This document shows, piece after piece, positions 11,201-19,362 of a DNA stretch of 49,617 bases. The notes under the pieces are model-generated. The model was given only the letters and a program-made list of their open reading frames with translations. It was not told where the DNA came from and did not search any database. Source of the DNA: a virus; the IMG/VR virus record IMGVR_UViG_3300013772_000010, positions 1 through 49,617 of that record; one strand, given 5' to 3'. Positions within the stretch are counted from its first letter, which is position 1. The number at the start of each line of letters is the position of its first letter. The translations under genes were made by a program, and so were the position numbers.

Positions 11201-14054
11201 GCTTGAAGAAGAACGCACCCTTCTCCTGAGAGGACACCGAGATCAGGATGGACATCCAATCGGAAGCGAAATGACTGCGGAAAAAATAGCTAAAGTAAAA
11301 GAACTTACCGAGCAAATTGATAAGGCACGTTGGGAATTATTACAAGCTAATGGATTGAGTAAGGTTGAGGGCAAAGAACTTGATGATGTTTTTGATGCTT
11401 TACGTGAAGGGGACGCAACCCCTCAGATGCAGGCGCGTATGTCGCAACTTATGGACAAGAAGAGTAGTTTGGGACTTGATTGGGTTAGCAAGCTCCGTCT
11501 GTTTGAATTATATGCACAGCTAAACGATTTGCAGAAAAAAATGCCTACGGATTATTACGTAGACACTGTGAATAATTGGTTATCCACAATGGATATGGAA
11601 AGATTGCGAGGACAATTAAGTTCTCCTGTGATCACCCGGGAGTCTGCTTACACCCTTCAAAAGAATGAAGTGCTTGCTGAATTATTTGAACAGTCCAAGG
11701 AATTTGAAACTTGGTTTAAAGCAAATCACCTGCAAAAAACAGGAACTAATCCGGAAACATTCGAGGAAGAAACTAAGTGGGAACGTGTACCGGTGTGGAA
11801 CGTCACTCGTCCTATACTTGACAAGCACTATGAAACTACTACTATAACCAATATTAACGGAGAACAGGAAACCGTAAGGGGATTACCTGCGATGAAGTAT
11901 TTCAGGACATTAGTTAAGGACGGAGTTGGGAAAAATCCTGATGGAACTCAGATGGAAAACTATCGTACTTCCAAAATTGTAGGAAAGACTGTGGACAATC
12001 GCGGAGAGTGGTTGCCTAAGTTGGGTAAAGCGGAAGGCGCTCCTGATGACAGATATGTAAATCAAGAATACTTCCGTATTAAAAAGGAAGATCCTGCGTT
12101 ATTTGCTGTGCTGGAAAAGATGAAGGAATTCCATCTAAAGCATCAAGAAGGTATGCACCGGGATAGTCGCATGTGGTATGATATGCCTCGTTTTCCTAAA
12201 CACATAGTAGAACTTGCTCAAAGTAAAAATCTTCTACAAAGATTGATTGACCGTATCAAAGAGTTTTTCATGGGCATGAAAGCAAACGGTATTGGACTCA
12301 ATAATGATATAAACAATAACCTAATACGTTTAGATATATTGGACGACGAAAGTGCACAGACTCCTATATTGGGATTTGCTAACCTCGATTTAGATGAGGC
12401 AAGCGGAGATATAGGATACACTATGCTTCGTTACATGATGTCCGGGGAAATACAGAACAAACTCATACAGATGCTTCCTGTTGCTAATGCGATTCAGGAT
12501 ACGGTTAATGAGGGAGGTAACGCAGCACTTTTGGAGAAACTTTCCGGAAACAACATTCTACAATTTACGGGGAGGAAGAAAGATGATTACATTAGAAAGA
12601 AAGCAGTAAACAATTTCATTGAAAGAGAGTTTCAGGGCGTTGTGAACAAGGGTATTGGTTCTGATTCTGTATGGGCTCAGAACGTATCAGGTGCTTTGTT
12701 TAAGCAATCCTCTTTAGTATACCTTGCTATGAACATACCGGGGGCTATCCGTAACGCGGTCTCAGCTAAATTTCAGGGAATGATCATTGCTGTAGCGGGG
12801 GAACACATGACTTGGAAATCCTTTCTTGGGGCAGAGAAAACGTCCAGTGTAGCGATGTCACAGATTATGTCAGGAATATATACACAAGGCTCTAAACCGG
12901 TTCTTGTGCAGATGATGGAGATTTATGATCCAGCAGGAAAGACACAATCTCAATTAGGAGAATCTATGTCTCGTACTTTGGTAAATGACATAAAACAGTT
13001 TAAGTGGTTAAATGATTTTCGTAGAGGAACTGAACTGCAAGCTACGTTGCAGATATTTTATGGAACATTAGCGCATAAGAGGGTTTTACAAAATGGGAAA
13101 TACATTTCCATGCAGGACGCATGGGAAGTCAATAAGGATGGAAACATTCAGTTGAAGGAGGGTATAGATCCAAGTGAAGGCATCACATACGATAAGGAGG
13201 GGAATCAAAAAGTCGGGGAAAAGTTTTTAGCAAATAAGAACGAAATTCAACAGGTAATAAGTAACGCAAACGGGGCGATGAGAAAAGAGGAATCTCCTGA
13301 AGCAAAGAAATATCTTTGGTATCGGTTTGCGAGCTTCTTGAAGACTTGGTTGCCTGCTATGTTACTAAACCGCTTTGGACACTCAGGGAACATGTTTAAA
13401 GGCACTTCGAGGGGTCGGGTAGACTTCATGCTTGGGGACACAAAAGAGGGCTATTACATCACTTTTTTAAAGACTTTGGGAAATACTATCAAAAATTTGG
13501 GAAAGAACCTCCCCTTTATGACACAGAAGGAAAAGACTGCTGCAATAATGATGGGAGCGGAGGGGATTCAGATTGCTTTAATAAGCCTGTTAATATCACT
13601 TCTGTTCGATTGGGATGAAGATGACCCGGACCGTTATAAGAAGTTACGTGCAAAAAGCGGAGCTGTGGGTGCAGAAGACTTCCATCTTGCGGGGTACCTC
13701 GAACAGCACATGTTAATGCTTTTAGTAAAGACACACCAAGAGAATGCTCAGTTTGCGTTTTATCTTCCTTCTGGAATGAAGCAATATACAAGCTATGTGA
13801 CTGATATTCAGTCCGCTGCCTTCGGATCGAACTTAAAAACGTTTTCTAAAGTAGTGCAGGATTTAACTTATCTCGCAACCGGTGATGATCGCGCATATTA
13901 TAAACGTAAGGTTAGTGATGCTTATGATTGGCAAGACGAAGGGCACGCTAAGATTATTAACCATCTTATCAGTAGTACCGGACTTACGGGCAAGGACATG
14001 GACCCTGTAACAGCGTTTAAAACGTTTATGTCTATGCAACAGACGGTTAAGTAA
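8283..14054 (+). CDS. Giant virion-associated (cargo-type) protein with HExxH motif
   Basis: A 1923-residue protein begins at ATG 8283, 18 bases after the RNAP stop, so the two are probably one late transcript. An HEFSH (HExxH) motif sits at residues 250-254 in the context ALHEFSHPLLRS, typical of zinc metallopeptidases, though no clear third zinc ligand could be assigned. The middle is highly charged and helical with long coiled-coil stretches. Near the C-terminus is one hydrophobic segment (around 13570-13605, IQIALISLLISLLF) followed by an acidic DWDEDDPD loop. crAss-like phages carry very large cargo proteins next to their polymerase that are packaged and ejected; gene position, size and co-orientation suggest this role. 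Exact function is not recognised; peptidase activity is inferred from the motif alone. Confidence 0.75.
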   Translation: MAISICDLRKFPEFQSLVENLKGITGDRAEWEAVKDFLEYHNTVRTPKEVIEKLRQDKTFNPYANALEGSRGQTPSESRSVTLMHLQSLGLISKNRFHKGEDVYSIPKKDTTVNAGGTQPGIVRETMGKDKTKFNKLTKYLQENNIDWIRIRETANAYMVEVNNPKDEGAAYYRPEAEELSLENSEGDRAAEILRKLSAQVGIDAEESTEEASKERLKDTAAPYNGEPAYFFGGKVYYVKEKLNTKIALHEFSHPLLRSISVDNPKLFDKLYTDLLNTPEGVEVIDSVRQRYPELEEGSDRFKEEVLVHALTTATQRQLQSLAEPKGFAKVIKDILVAFRQLLRKIFKVDVSKLGLETTLDNLAEMLAKGDSFKINTEAVSASDVAAFIRDNKKFLEDMSKVGTVDRQKLVDNFYDKVLKQINQIKNSDNIEAKFGALVNKYNAGELQEIRKNLKSYQSKINTDLDLMLDDVEFERQQTSALVKSLETLKNVTEHIREGLLNISSDVNSKDNIQRASYYRGLLRPWEDFMGNFKEVLKDKGSALYDLVRDVNANLSGAKDSLNDIAKKGATDAVVEILTPNMEKMKSAYEAQLKVLQTALSKATTEGSRKAGQEAIDKWTKNYKNSEVTPETIRQALSGLLTDENGRVKDASMLNSFFEGYGHNTDQIVGALHLYVKNNVTDVTIKAQAQANVFGNTLKPLLEALGSRYDKKNLSFLGDLLSTNEKRINKEGKEVTVRVFTNERTGAAEAEDKFRYDIKVAAAKYEETHTKEDREALALAQANWQKHNRDYWHNEYLPEYYAAQDLLTKDAIGREGNLRRELLKNQIKQLQVGIKSDIEEVLRNEESIAEIWRQIGRLSSLTDDGGRKKTGEELLIAERLKEYSDTMRKFGYQEEIPGQIQKAYTDFQQQLVERGFVPGSDSYNFNVQRWKDVNFREVVKPSFYEKLKAIYVEIEGIQAHIPNEVLAKMNIKKLEEERTLLLRGHRDQDGHPIGSEMTAEKIAKVKELTEQIDKARWELLQANGLSKVEGKELDDVFDALREGDATPQMQARMSQLMDKKSSLGLDWVSKLRLFELYAQLNDLQKKMPTDYYVDTVNNWLSTMDMERLRGQLSSPVITRESAYTLQKNEVLAELFEQSKEFETWFKANHLQKTGTNPETFEEETKWERVPVWNVTRPILDKHYETTTITNINGEQETVRGLPAMKYFRTLVKDGVGKNPDGTQMENYRTSKIVGKTVDNRGEWLPKLGKAEGAPDDRYVNQEYFRIKKEDPALFAVLEKMKEFHLKHQEGMHRDSRMWYDMPRFPKHIVELAQSKNLLQRLIDRIKEFFMGMKANGIGLNNDINNNLIRLDILDDESAQTPILGFANLDLDEASGDIGYTMLRYMMSGEIQNKLIQMLPVANAIQDTVNEGGNAALLEKLSGNNILQFTGRKKDDYIRKKAVNNFIEREFQGVVNKGIGSDSVWAQNVSGALFKQSSLVYLAMNIPGAIRNAVSAKFQGMIIAVAGEHMTWKSFLGAEKTSSVAMSQIMSGIYTQGSKPVLVQMMEIYDPAGKTQSQLGESMSRTLVNDIKQFKWLNDFRRGTELQATLQIFYGTLAHKRVLQNGKYISMQDAWEVNKDGNIQLKEGIDPSEGITYDKEGNQKVGEKFLANKNEIQQVISNANGAMRKEESPEAKKYLWYRFASFLKTWLPAMLLNRFGHSGNMFKGTSRGRVDFMLGDTKEGYYITFLKTLGNTIKNLGKNLPFMTQKEKTAAIMMGAEGIQIALISLLISLLFDWDEDDPDRYKKLRAKSGAVGAEDFHLAGYLEQHMLMLLVKTHQENAQFAFYLPSGMKQYTSYVTDIQSAAFGSNLKTFSKVVQDLTYLATGDDRAYYKRKVSDAYDWQDEGHAKIINHLISSTGLTGKDMDPVTAFKTFMSMQQTVK

Positions 14055-14061
14055 CGCGTGT

Positions 14062-14093
14062 AAAAAGGGGGGGAACCCAAATTAATGGATTCC
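14062..14093. terminator. Candidate bidirectional terminator at convergent junction
   Basis: Between the stop of the giant protein (14054) and the stop of the opposing gene (14108) lies an imperfect hairpin: GGAACCC (14072-14078) pairs with GGATTCC (14087-14093) with one mismatch and an 8-base loop. Read on the minus strand the stem is followed by a C-run and TTTTT (14066-14062); on the plus strand a T-rich CTTGATTTTAG follows. The position between convergent operons supports termination in both directions. The stem is short, so the call is tentative. Confidence 0.4.
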
Positions 14094-14107
14094 TCTTGAT
14101 TTTAGTC

Positions 14108-15061
14108 TTATTTACCCTCTTCTTCAGAACATAGTGTAAAAGAATAACCTTTAAGTCTTCCTTTTCCGTTTACATAACGGGATACGTTCCCATTAGTTAG
14201 TCCTAATTTTCTTGCAGCGTCTCGTATAGAATTAAATTCTAATTTACTTCCCTCTTTCTCAGCAATCACTTTTTTAGGGTAAGGCGCATATTTGCTCGTT
14301 GATTTCTTTATTATCATTTTGTTTATATCAAATCCATATCTATAAAATCTTGACAGCATAACGCTCTCTTTAATATTATGTCGCTTAGACAATATTTTAC
14401 AAATTTCGTGGGGGAGGAGTTGCTTTTCTTCAAATAAATATAACTTTCGCACATAATCTCGGCAATGTTTAATTGCATCTTCAAGCTCTAATTTTTTGGA
14501 ACTTACTTTGAGTGCTAAGAATGTGTAGGGCACACCTTCTTCTTTTGCTATTTCTATTAATGATGAATATTTCCCGTTCCGAAACCATTTTCTTAATCTG
14601 TTATTTTTCATAAAAGGAGATTCTCCTTTTGACATTCTGGAGGATATAACCTGTATGCCGCTTATAGGGATTCCTTTTTTCTTTAAAATGTTTAAAACAT
14701 CTCTTGTTCCCAATACTTTTTTATCAAGCATTATTTTTCTTGATGTTTTATGAAATTTCATTCTGTCAGATGCCGAGGTAAAGCAGGTGTTTTTCTTTGT
14801 AAACCCTAAACCGGGCACTTTTCTGATAAAAATGATGTGTGTCATTTTATATTTGACTGTGTTGTTGACAGGAGTTATTCGTTGATAATTTTTCCATTTT
14901 GTTTTCGCTCTGTAATAGCGGGAAACATTGTCTTCATAAAATCCTTCAAAAGTTTTCCAACTCTCTTCTATAGGCACATCTTCAAAGTGTAGATTGCCTC
15001 TTTGTATTGCTTTTGCTGCAACAGTTTTCCAAACTATGTATAAGCTTTCTCTTGTTGTCAT
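14108..15061 (-). CDS. NUMOD1-type DNA-binding protein, probable decayed homing endonuclease
   Basis: 317 residues. The C-terminal ~45 residues (FNSIRDAARKLGLTNGNVS, then a GYSF end) match the NUMOD1 helix-turn-helix repeat found at the DNA-binding end of homing nucleases. The N-terminal region has SWKTFEGFYED, which resembles the W-x-x-F-x-x-F-Y segment common in small phage HNH/AP2 proteins, but no HNH, GIY-YIG or LAGLIDADG residues can be recognised. It is the last gene of the leftward block, beside the junction with the late genes, a typical place for a mobile gene. The family is clear for the C-terminus; nuclease activity is doubtful. Homing-like DNA binding or regulation are both possible. 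Confidence 0.55.
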   Translation of the reverse strand: MTTRESLYIVWKTVAAKAIQRGNLHFEDVPIEESWKTFEGFYEDNVSRYYRAKTKWKNYQRITPVNNTVKYKMTHIIFIRKVPGLGFTKKNTCFTSASDRMKFHKTSRKIMLDKKVLGTRDVLNILKKKGIPISGIQVISSRMSKGESPFMKNNRLRKWFRNGKYSSLIEIAKEEGVPYTFLALKVSSKKLELEDAIKHCRDYVRKLYLFEEKQLLPHEICKILSKRHNIKESVMLSRFYRYGFDINKMIIKKSTSKYAPYPKKVIAEKEGSKLEFNSIRDAARKLGLTNGNVSRYVNGKGRLKGYSFTLCSEEEGK

Positions 15062-15072
15062 TCAGTTATTTT

Positions 15073-15543
15073 TTACAATAATAAATCCACACCGGACTTG
15101 TCCTCAGTTAATTTTTTAAAATCCATTTCTAATTTAGCAGAGTTAATAATAACCTGTGCTACTTGCGCCATTGTTTTAGCGTCTTCGTTTTTCATTGACC
15201 CTCCTTCGAGTTTTCTAATTGCATCAAATAGGTGTTTGCGTAATCCTTTTAAGTTGTTTTCTGTTTTTTCTGCCATTTGTAGTGGATGTTTTTGGTGTAT
15301 GATTCCGTGTTCTTTACCTTTTACTATTGGATACTTTTTAAGCAAGTACCATAAATCCTTGAATGTAGTTTTTTCTGTTTTCCTTTCTTCCACTGCTCCA
15401 AATCCACGTACAAATCTTATCTCTATGTCTTTATCGTTGTAATACGTATGGTTATAATAGCGCCACTTCTTTCCGTCCTCACCTAATAGAATACAGCCTT
15501 GTAACGTGTTTAGTATGTCTTCAGTACTTTGTGCTGTGCTCAT
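15073..15543 (-). CDS. Conserved-looking phage protein, unknown function
   Basis: 156 residues, start ATG 15543 inside the last codons of the upstream gene (23-base overlap). The N-terminal part carries short aromatic segments (KKWRYYNHTYY), the C-terminal half is helical with AQVAQVIINSAKLEMDF, a pattern seen in small phage regulators that end with a helix-rich segment. No catalytic motif. Probably co-transcribed with the zinc-finger gene upstream. Function not recognised. Confidence 0.6.
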   Translation of the reverse strand: MSTAQSTEDILNTLQGCILLGEDGKKWRYYNHTYYNDKDIEIRFVRGFGAVEERKTEKTTFKDLWYLLKKYPIVKGKEHGIIHQKHPLQMAEKTENNLKGLRKHLFDAIRKLEGGSMKNEDAKTMAQVAQVIINSAKLEMDFKKLTEDKSGVDLLL

Positions 15544-16000
15544 GGGAATGTGCTACCTTAAACAATTCAATTAACGAAGATAAATACTCTATACCTATTG
15601 GATATAGTATTTTTTGTTGCTGATGGCATCGTAAACAGTACATTCCTTTACTTCTGAATATTAAGTGATTTCCTATGTTGTGTTTTGCTCTGTCCTTCAG
15701 GATAAGCTGGAGTCTTTTCGTTTCCGCAATTTCTTTTGTCATTTGCGTTGTACGGAGGATCTTTTTTAATTCGTTGTCCGGACAATATTTACGACTTGCC
15801 CTATCCAATTTTCTTTTTTCTCTTCTGGCTTTATTAATACAATATTTACACTGCATTTTGAGTCTCTCCCCTTCCTTATAAGGGGGAATGATGTTTTTCC
15901 TTGGACGACTGTCTCCCCAAAAGTGTTCTTTTGTGTACGGCTTCTCTTCTCCGCATATAGTGCACTTCACTTTTACTCCTGCATGATGCCGTTTTGTCAT
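15521..16000 (-). CDS. Zinc-ribbon protein (HNH-associated type), no nuclease core seen
   Basis: 159 residues with three CxxC knuckles: CTIC near residue 13, CKYC near residue 51 and CLRC near residue 122. The first two resemble the N-terminal zinc ribbon that often precedes phage HNH nucleases (C-x-x-C-GEEKP...C-x-x-C), but the HNH core itself is not visible. The middle is strongly basic (RREKRKLDRASRK), which suits nucleic-acid binding. It overlaps the upstream gene by ATGA. A DNA- or RNA-binding role is inferred. Confidence 0.6.
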   Translation of the reverse strand: MTKRHHAGVKVKCTICGEEKPYTKEHFWGDSRPRKNIIPPYKEGERLKMQCKYCINKARREKRKLDRASRKYCPDNELKKILRTTQMTKEIAETKRLQLILKDRAKHNIGNHLIFRSKGMYCLRCHQQQKILYPIGIEYLSSLIELFKVAHSHEHSTKY

Positions 16001-16191
16001 TTTAATTCTTTTAATTCAACACTATACATCTTCTCCGCTACCTCAGTATCACTTACGATTGCGTAAAACCGAGTTTGGCTATGAACCCAAACCTGTTTAC
16101 CATTATATTCTCGTAGTATAGGTTCAGGAGATTTTGTTTTCGCCGTCAAGCTCAGCAACCACTCTTTAGCGATGTCGATTATTGGAGTCAT
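15997..16191 (-). CDS. Small hypothetical protein, 64 aa
   Basis: Starts at ATG 16191 and its stop overlaps the start of the zinc-ribbon gene by four bases (ATGA), which supports it as a real cistron. No recognisable domain; the sequence is mixed alpha/beta with NGKQVWVHSQTRFYAIVSD as a likely beta-rich part. Function unknown. Confidence 0.5.
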   Translation of the reverse strand: MTPIIDIAKEWLLSLTAKTKSPEPILREYNGKQVWVHSQTRFYAIVSDTEVAEKMYSVELKELK

Positions 16192-16195
16192 TTTG

Positions 16196-16375
16196 TTAGT
16201 AGATTATGTCAAATTTTTTATCAAGTAACCATAATGATATAAACGTCATTAATGGGGTGAAAATAGTATTTACAATTAGTAAATTTGGATTAAAAAAAGT
16301 TATAATATAGTAACCCAATATATACCATATCACAGATAAAATACCACATGTTCCAAATAGTTTTGTAGCTTTCAT
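16196..16375 (-). CDS. Small membrane protein, 59 aa
   Basis: ATG 16375 to TAA 16196. The product has two hydrophobic stretches, GILSVIWYILGYYIITFF and LIVNTIFTPLMTFISLWLL, with a short polar tail (DKKFDIIY), so a two-helix membrane protein is likely. It fills an otherwise empty gap and sits 4 bases from the next gene. No family recognised. Confidence 0.55.
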   Translation of the reverse strand: MKATKLFGTCGILSVIWYILGYYIITFFNPNLLIVNTIFTPLMTFISLWLLDKKFDIIY

Positions 16376-16405
16376 TCGTATCCGTTTTTATATTTAATAT
16401 GTTCG

Positions 16406-16615
16406 TTAATTATCTTGTTTTTGTGCGGCAGCTTTTGTGGTTTCCAAAAGCTGTTCTAAAATTAAAATTTGTTCTGAAAAAGAAATTGCAGAAACTCCTA
16501 TTATATCTTCATTTTCTTTTACGGCTACACATATAAGAGGAATGGCGTTCTTTTCGTAAAGAGCTTGTTTCATGTTTTCTACATTCTGGTCAATATACTT
16601 TTTTGCTGTTTTCAT
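16406..16615 (-). CDS. Small hypothetical protein, 69 aa
   Basis: Start ATG 16615 overlaps the stop of the upstream gene (ATGA). Predicted mostly helical with one hydrophobic beta segment (IPLICVAVK) in the middle. No known domain; probably a cytoplasmic accessory protein of the early operon. Confidence 0.5.
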   Translation of the reverse strand: MKTAKKYIDQNVENMKQALYEKNAIPLICVAVKENEDIIGVSAISFSEQILILEQLLETTKAAAQKQDN

Positions 16616-16869
16616 TTCGTTTCTTCTTTTATAATTGTTTCGATGTCAATTTGATTTGAATTTTTAATTTCATCCTGCTCAATCCGCGTATTCGCAATTA
16701 CAATTTCCTGCCTGATACGTTGCAAGGCTCTTTTAAGTACTGCTAATCGTTTCTTAGGATTGTGTTCATCTTCTTGCTCGTAAGGTCCGGGATAATGAAC
16801 CGGTACGTGAAGTACTACTACGTTTGGTTCACCGGTCTTTTCATAAAATATGTGTTTTGGGTTGCTCAT
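16612..16869 (-). CDS. Small hypothetical protein, 85 aa
   Basis: ATG 16869, overlapping the stop of the 53-residue gene upstream by ATGA. The N-terminus has a beta-like PNVVVLHVPVHYPGPYEQ, the rest is a charged helix (KKRLAVLKRALQRIRQE) suited to coiled-coil contact. No domain recognised. Confidence 0.5.
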   Translation of the reverse strand: MSNPKHIFYEKTGEPNVVVLHVPVHYPGPYEQEDEHNPKKRLAVLKRALQRIRQEIVIANTRIEQDEIKNSNQIDIETIIKEETK

Positions 16870-17027
16870 TCTATTATAACTTTAATCATTTGTATTCCTG
16901 ACTCCATGTATTCCTTAACAGCGGCGACTACTTCCGCTTCTGTTGTATCTACCAACCAGTCGTTGAATCCGTCTTCTGTTTGAAAAGAAATTCCTTTCTC
17001 TCGTAAAAATTGTGTTAATGTTGTCAT
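16866..17027 (-). CDS. Small hypothetical protein, 53 aa
   Basis: Runs from ATG 17027 to TGA 16866 and joins its downstream neighbour through an ATGA overlap. It begins MTTLTQFLREKGISF and is acidic and helical. It lies directly downstream of the DNA polymerase gene in the same transcript. No family recognised. Confidence 0.5.
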   Translation of the reverse strand: MTTLTQFLREKGISFQTEDGFNDWLVDTTEAEVVAAVKEYMESGIQMIKVIIE

Positions 17028-17041
17028 GTTTTTGTTTTTAA

Positions 17042-18970
17042 TTATGAAAATAATTCAAGTTGTGCTTTCTCCTTTGGATTTATAGTTTCCAATTCCTTGT
17101 AAATCTGTTCAAGATAGTATTTATCATCAATACCATACTCTTCCCACTCTTTCTTCTGATACAAATTAAATTCAACACACTTGGTTAAACCGGCTTCGAT
17201 ATTAATTTCTCTACCGTCGGTTTTATTGACTTTAATTATCTTCTTACCGTTTTTACTAATGTAGTAACGAAGCGTTTTTTGAAGAGGTCGTAGCACAAGT
17301 CCGTCTGCTCCTGTGTTGTATTCTGTTAGTTGCCACTGACCTTTAGCGCGGACATACCCACAGTAATCAAAAATGTTCCTATTATCACGTAGGAATTGTT
17401 CCGGTTCTATACCGTTAATCAGGTAGTGGTATATTGCTTTAGGTACTATCAGAAAGGACTTGTTTTTGTGTAGTGATGCGATTTCATACTTATCATGTGG
17501 CTCAAATTCAAAACGTCCTTTACATTTGGTTTTACCGTTGGTGAACTCGTTGATAAAATTGTTGCAATCGTAACTGTGCATCTTTTTGTATTGGTCATGC
17601 TCTAAGGATAGCTGCGTTATCTTCTCCCATTCTGCACACACCCTCATATAAGTTTCTTTAGTCCCCTCTGGAATCATCAACTCTAATCCATCCGTGTTAG
17701 CAACAAGAGGTTGTGCTTCCGGTATTGCTTCGCAAAGCATCTCTAATAACATGCTTAATGAAAGTTGACCGTTAACAACAATGGATACCCCTAATTGCGA
17801 ATCCCCCAAAAAGTTATTTGGTTCAAGAGACAACCCGTATACCGAATTGAGTGCAATCTTAAAAACGTAGTTCTTAGGATTCTTCTTTGGTATTTTTTTT
17901 CGTTCTTCAAACATCCATTCGTACACACTGCAAAATACTTCTTTTGGTAGATGCGCGGGAGACCACTTATTCCTGATTACAAGATTTGGGTAGTAGCTGA
18001 CGACATCCGAAGACATGATAATCATTCCATCTTTTGCTTCATATATTCCCGGTTTACCTAAACCATGTAAACCACCCATCCCGTACTCAATCGACATTCC
18101 ACGATACTTAACTGTATACTTAAATGCTCCACGAAGTTTAGCACCATCAATAACAAGATTTTTAAAATTGTTCATCAGCATTTTAAATTCATGCTTTTGA
18201 AAATTGATATAGGGCAGTAGAACACTATCCACTTTTATTTTATCTCGCTTGGTGCTAATCTTTTTTAGTTCATGCTTTTTCTGTCCGGTCTTCTCGCTAA
18301 TAAAATGCAGGAACAGTTCTTTACTGATACGGGGTTCGGATGCGCTATATAAGTCGATACCATATTCCTGACTTAACGCCCCCCGTAGATTGATTTGGTC
18401 TTTACACAACTGCATTATACGTTTCGTAGAGGACACGTCGTTCTTACAGTATGAAACTACCGTATCAAGCTCTTCCTGCGTTTTAATGAAGGTTGTGTGA
18501 TGAATCGGCATATCTTGAACGTTCAACCAATCCATTCCGCATTGCGCCCATTTAAGCGAGGTCATTTTGCTCGGATTATTCCAGTTGTTTTGAGCAAACA
18601 CATCTACGTTTTTGATAGATAATTCCCAAGCAGGAAATTCTTGAAATTGTTTGGTGTTTGACCGCGTGATAACATCTTGAGCTTTCTGATAGATGGTATC
18701 TGCAATCCGGTGTGGAGGCATTTTCAATAACACCTCTTTGTTTCGCAGGATGTATTCGCTAATTTGAGAATCGAATCCTAACCCGTTAAAGGATACGTGC
18801 CATTGTCCGTTTTTCCAACACTCAACAAGGAAGTCTACAAGAGCAGGAAAATCATTTTGTAATTCGTGTACTACAAATACTTTTACTTCGTCTGTTTTAT
18901 AATGTTCTGCGACCAAAATTGTAAGGTTTGGTAGCGTTTCGTAATCTATAATTTGATGATTTTTAACCAT
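17042..18970 (-). CDS. Family B DNA polymerase with 3'-5' exonuclease
   Basis: 642 residues, the replicative polymerase. Exonuclease motifs are intact: Exo I DYE (D9, E11), Exo II NGLGFD (62-67), Exo III YCKND (174-178). Polymerase motifs are A, DVVSYYPNLV (322-331); B, KIALNSVYG (371-379); and C, NTDG (425-428). Motif C has Asn where most enzymes have the first Asp of DTD; the second, metal-binding Asp is kept, so activity is expected. The enzyme is short for PolB. A primase and helicase lie in the same block, so ordinary RNA-primed replication is more likely than protein priming. It sits between small genes in one leftward operon. Confidence 0.93.
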   Translation of the reverse strand: MVKNHQIIDYETLPNLTILVAEHYKTDEVKVFVVHELQNDFPALVDFLVECWKNGQWHVSFNGLGFDSQISEYILRNKEVLLKMPPHRIADTIYQKAQDVITRSNTKQFQEFPAWELSIKNVDVFAQNNWNNPSKMTSLKWAQCGMDWLNVQDMPIHHTTFIKTQEELDTVVSYCKNDVSSTKRIMQLCKDQINLRGALSQEYGIDLYSASEPRISKELFLHFISEKTGQKKHELKKISTKRDKIKVDSVLLPYINFQKHEFKMLMNNFKNLVIDGAKLRGAFKYTVKYRGMSIEYGMGGLHGLGKPGIYEAKDGMIIMSSDVVSYYPNLVIRNKWSPAHLPKEVFCSVYEWMFEERKKIPKKNPKNYVFKIALNSVYGLSLEPNNFLGDSQLGVSIVVNGQLSLSMLLEMLCEAIPEAQPLVANTDGLELMIPEGTKETYMRVCAEWEKITQLSLEHDQYKKMHSYDCNNFINEFTNGKTKCKGRFEFEPHDKYEIASLHKNKSFLIVPKAIYHYLINGIEPEQFLRDNRNIFDYCGYVRAKGQWQLTEYNTGADGLVLRPLQKTLRYYISKNGKKIIKVNKTDGREINIEAGLTKCVEFNLYQKKEWEEYGIDDKYYLEQIYKELETINPKEKAQLELFS

Positions 18971-18983
18971 AGTTCCACGTAGA

Positions 18984-19292
18984 TTATTTGTATTCTATTT
19001 CAACGGTAGCAGCAAAAGTCTGTCCATTATTTATATAAGCGCCTTTAGGTAATCCCGGGTTTTTGAAGGAGATGATTAATACACCTTCCTCTGTTCCGTT
19101 GTCTGCGTACCAATGTTCGTAGTCAGAATGTTTCTCTACAACTATTCGTTTAAATCTGCGTGTGGGGGAATCAGATAAAATATGCTCGAAACCTTTTTCT
19201 ATCAGACGTTCTTTAATCAGTTCGTCTTTTTTGTCCGCAAGTTGTTTGCCAAGTTTTGCGGTGTATTCTTCTGTAAATGTAAAGTCTTCCAT
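18984..19292 (-). CDS. Hypothetical protein upstream of DNA polymerase, 102 aa
   Basis: ATG 19292. The N-terminal third is a charged helix (KLGKQLADKKDELIKERLI), the rest beta-rich with several aromatic residues (HSDYEHWYADNGTEEG). It directly precedes polB with a 13-base gap, so it is co-expressed and may be a replication accessory protein, but no fold is recognised. Confidence 0.55.
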   Translation of the reverse strand: MEDFTFTEEYTAKLGKQLADKKDELIKERLIEKGFEHILSDSPTRRFKRIVVEKHSDYEHWYADNGTEEGVLIISFKNPGLPKGAYINNGQTFAATVEIEYK

Positions 19293-19312
19293 ACTTCAAA
19301 TTATTTTAGATG

Positions 19313-19339
19313 AAGAAGGGGCTATTACACCCCCTCCTT
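19313..19339 (-). other. Intercistronic hairpin burying a Shine-Dalgarno-like sequence
   Basis: On the minus strand AAGGAGGGG (19339-19331) pairs with CCCCTTCTT (19321-19313): nine pairs including one G-U, with a 9-base loop. There is no U-run after it, so it is unlikely to be an intrinsic terminator. The 5' arm is a strong SD-like sequence that lies about 40 bases upstream of the ATG at 19292. It could stabilise or process the mRNA, or gate ribosome loading. Confidence 0.4.
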
Positions 19340-19362
19340 ATTAATTAACACTCAAAAATTGT

